Shown in pieces: positions 6,675 to 7,706 of a DNA stretch of 7,706 nucleotides. The stretch comes from Lachnospiraceae bacterium (GTDB lineage: Bacteria; Bacillota; Clostridia; Lachnospirales; Lachnospiraceae). The stretch is taken from positions 1 to 7,706 of the forward strand of contig CAAEUM010000256.1 of assembly GCA_900759225.1 (NCBI GenBank), read 5' to 3'. The notes under the pieces are model-generated. The model saw nothing but the letters and a program-made list of their open reading frames with translations, did no database searches and was not told the origin of the DNA. Both the position numbers and the translations under genes were made by a program. Position 1 is the first letter of the stretch. Every line of letters starts with the position of its first letter.

Positions 6675-6735
6675 TGTTAAACTGAAAAATCTGCCCTTTT
6701 TGCCCTTTTATCAGCCGGTCTTTTCTTCCTTTTTT

Positions 6736-7497
6736 CTATCTCCTTACAGGAATCCCTCTTCCCTCCAGGTACTCCTTTAAGCTTCCTATCTCCAGCTCTT
6801 TATAATGAAACAGTGATGCCGCCAGCACTGCATCAGCCTTTCCCTCTGTCAGCGCATCATAAAAATGCTCCTTTTTTCCCGCCCCTCCGGAAGCAATTAC
6901 AGGCACAGATACCCTCTGTGCGACTGCTGCTGTAAGGGCAGTATCATACCCGTTTCTGGTGCCGTCACAGTCCATGCTGGTAAGCAGGATCTCCCCTGCA
7001 CCCAACCGGTCTGCCTCCATTGCCCATTCAAGGACATCCAGCCCCGTATCCAGCCTTCCTCCATGCTTATATACATTCCAGCCCGAACCATCCGGACGCC
7101 GCTTTGCATCGATGGCTACCACCACGCACTGCCTTCCGAATTTTTCCGCTGCATCTGAAATCAGCCTCGGGTTATCGATCGCTGCAGAATTAACTGATAT
7201 TTTATCCGCACCCTCCCTTAAAAGAAGCTTAAAATCCTCCACTGTCCTTATTCCGCCGCCCACTGTAAATGGAATAAATACAGTCTGGGCCACTTTGCTG
7301 ACCATGTCCACCACTGTCCGGCGATGATCCGAGGATGCCGTTATATCCAAAAAAACAAGTTCATCTGCACCTGCCCGGTCATAGGCCGCCCCAATCTCCA
7401 CCGGGTCACCTGCATCCTGCAGATTTACAAAATTCACTCCCTTTACTACCCGCCCATTGTTTACATCCAGACAGGGGATAATCCGTTTCGTATGCAT
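6736..7497 (-). CDS. hisF: Imidazole glycerol phosphate synthase, cyclase subunit HisF
   Basis: HisF joins HisH in converting PRFAR plus ammonia (made from glutamine by HisH) into imidazole glycerol phosphate and AICAR, step five of histidine synthesis, linking it to purine synthesis. The 253-residue protein is a full-length (beta/alpha)8 barrel. The catalytic acids are Asp11 in IIPCLDV and Asp130 in VVVAIDAKR. Phosphate-binding motifs are FTVGGGIRT (77-85) and VIASGGAG near residues 220-227, and [13 protein letters not shown] (173-185) is the typical loop after strand 6. The ATG at 7497 follows AGGAGAG (7504-7510) by 6 nt; this site overlaps the hisH stop, consistent with translational coupling in a his operon. 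HisI or HisE does not follow directly; the next gene on this strand is ung after a gap. Confidence 0.97.
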   Translation of the reverse strand: MHTKRIIPCLDVNNGRVVKGVNFVNLQDAGDPVEIGAAYDRAGADELVFLDITASSDHRRTVVDMVSKVAQTVFIPFTVGGGIRTVEDFKLLLREGADKISVNSAAIDNPRLISDAAEKFGRQCVVVAIDAKRRPDGSGWNVYKHGGRLDTGLDVLEWAMEADRLGAGEILLTSMDCDGTRNGYDTALTAAVAQRVSVPVIASGGAGKKEHFYDALTEGKADAVLAASLFHYKELEIGSLKEYLEGRGIPVRR

Positions 7498-7508
7498 ATG
7501 CCACTCTC

Positions 7509-7706
7509 CTATGCTTCAAACTCCAAAAAATTTTTAAGTATCCCAAGCCCAATGCGGCTGCTTTTTTCCGGATGAAACTGGCAGCCAAATACATTCCCCT
7601 GTTCCACCGCTGCATGGATCTGAACTCCATAGCAAGCAGTGGCAGCCACCAGCCCTTCATTCTCTGCCTGCAGATAATAAGAATGTACAAAATATACGTA
7701 AGCTCC
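7509..7706 (-). CDS. hisH: Imidazole glycerol phosphate synthase, glutaminase subunit HisH (C-terminal 65 residues)
   Basis: This is the 3' end of a gene entering from the right edge, ending in TAG at 7509-7511. The 65 visible residues are the end of a class I (triad) glutamine amidotransferase. The FVHSYY segment near the window edge is typical of HisH, and [13 protein letters not shown] carries the His and Glu of the Cys-His-Glu triad; the nucleophilic Cys and the oxyanion loop lie outside the window. HisH releases ammonia from glutamine and passes it through the HisF barrel. It ends 11 nt before hisF, the common hisH-hisF order in some Firmicutes (in others hisA lies between them). The last bases of the gene overlap the hisF ribosome binding site. 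Confidence 0.95.
   Translation of the reverse strand, partial: GAYVYFVHSYYLQAENEGLVAATACYGVQIHAAVEQGNVFGCQFHPEKSSRIGLGILKNFLEFEA

Noticed and set aside
6682..6714. Possible terminator after hisF on the - strand (CTGA-AAAA pairing with TTTTTCAG)
   Set aside because: The stem is A-T rich with a bulge, the loop is about 16 nt and only a weak T-rich tail follows; not strong enough to call.
6959..7327. 122-codon + strand open frame opposite hisF
   Set aside because: Antisense shadow of a fully conserved gene; low-complexity Ser/Pro-rich translation and no ribosome binding site seen.
7406..7690. 94-codon - strand open frame across the hisH-hisF junction
   Set aside because: It is out of frame with hisH and hisF, and its translation has no family features, while the hisH frame shows the FHPEKS motif.

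Overview
The window looks like a chromosomal segment of an anaerobic Firmicute of the class Clostridia, most likely Lachnospiraceae-like. This is an inference from strong AAAGGAG-type ribosome binding sites, AT-leaning codon use, protein sequence style and gene content; no rRNA or other marker gene is present. It holds two blocks that converge on a shared terminator near 4817-4860.

The left block (1-4776, + strand) is a compact, AT-richer catabolic/transport operon. It contains the C-terminal part of a Gfo/Idh/MocA-family oxidoreductase that enters from outside the window, then a complete tripartite tricarboxylate transporter (TTT) in the order tctC (substrate-binding lipoprotein), tctB (small membrane subunit) and tctA (large membrane subunit). 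Last comes an M24/creatinase-fold protein. Spacings are 30, 36 and about 15 nt, and the last gene overlaps tctA by 14 nt, so the genes are probably co-transcribed. The likely role is binding and sodium- or proton-driven uptake of an organic anion, followed by its oxidation or hydrolysis; the substrate cannot be read from sequence.

Two features stand out in this block. The M24-like reading frame is split by a -1 frameshift exactly at the heptamer A AAA AAG, which is also the classic bacterial -1 slippery site. Even when rejoined, the protein appears to lack the two metal-bridging aspartates of active M24 peptidases. In addition, small perfect hairpins with 3-nt loops sit directly before both tctC and tctB.

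The right block (4878-7706, - strand) is housekeeping and visibly more GC-rich. Read leftward it holds the 3' end of hisH, then hisF (together imidazole glycerol phosphate synthase), a roughly 230-nt gap with a promoter-like element and an unrecognised 43-codon small ORF, ung (uracil-DNA glycosylase), and uppP/bacA (undecaprenyl-diphosphatase) preceded by a perfect 8-bp inverted repeat. No tRNA, rRNA, CRISPR array or insertion sequence was seen.
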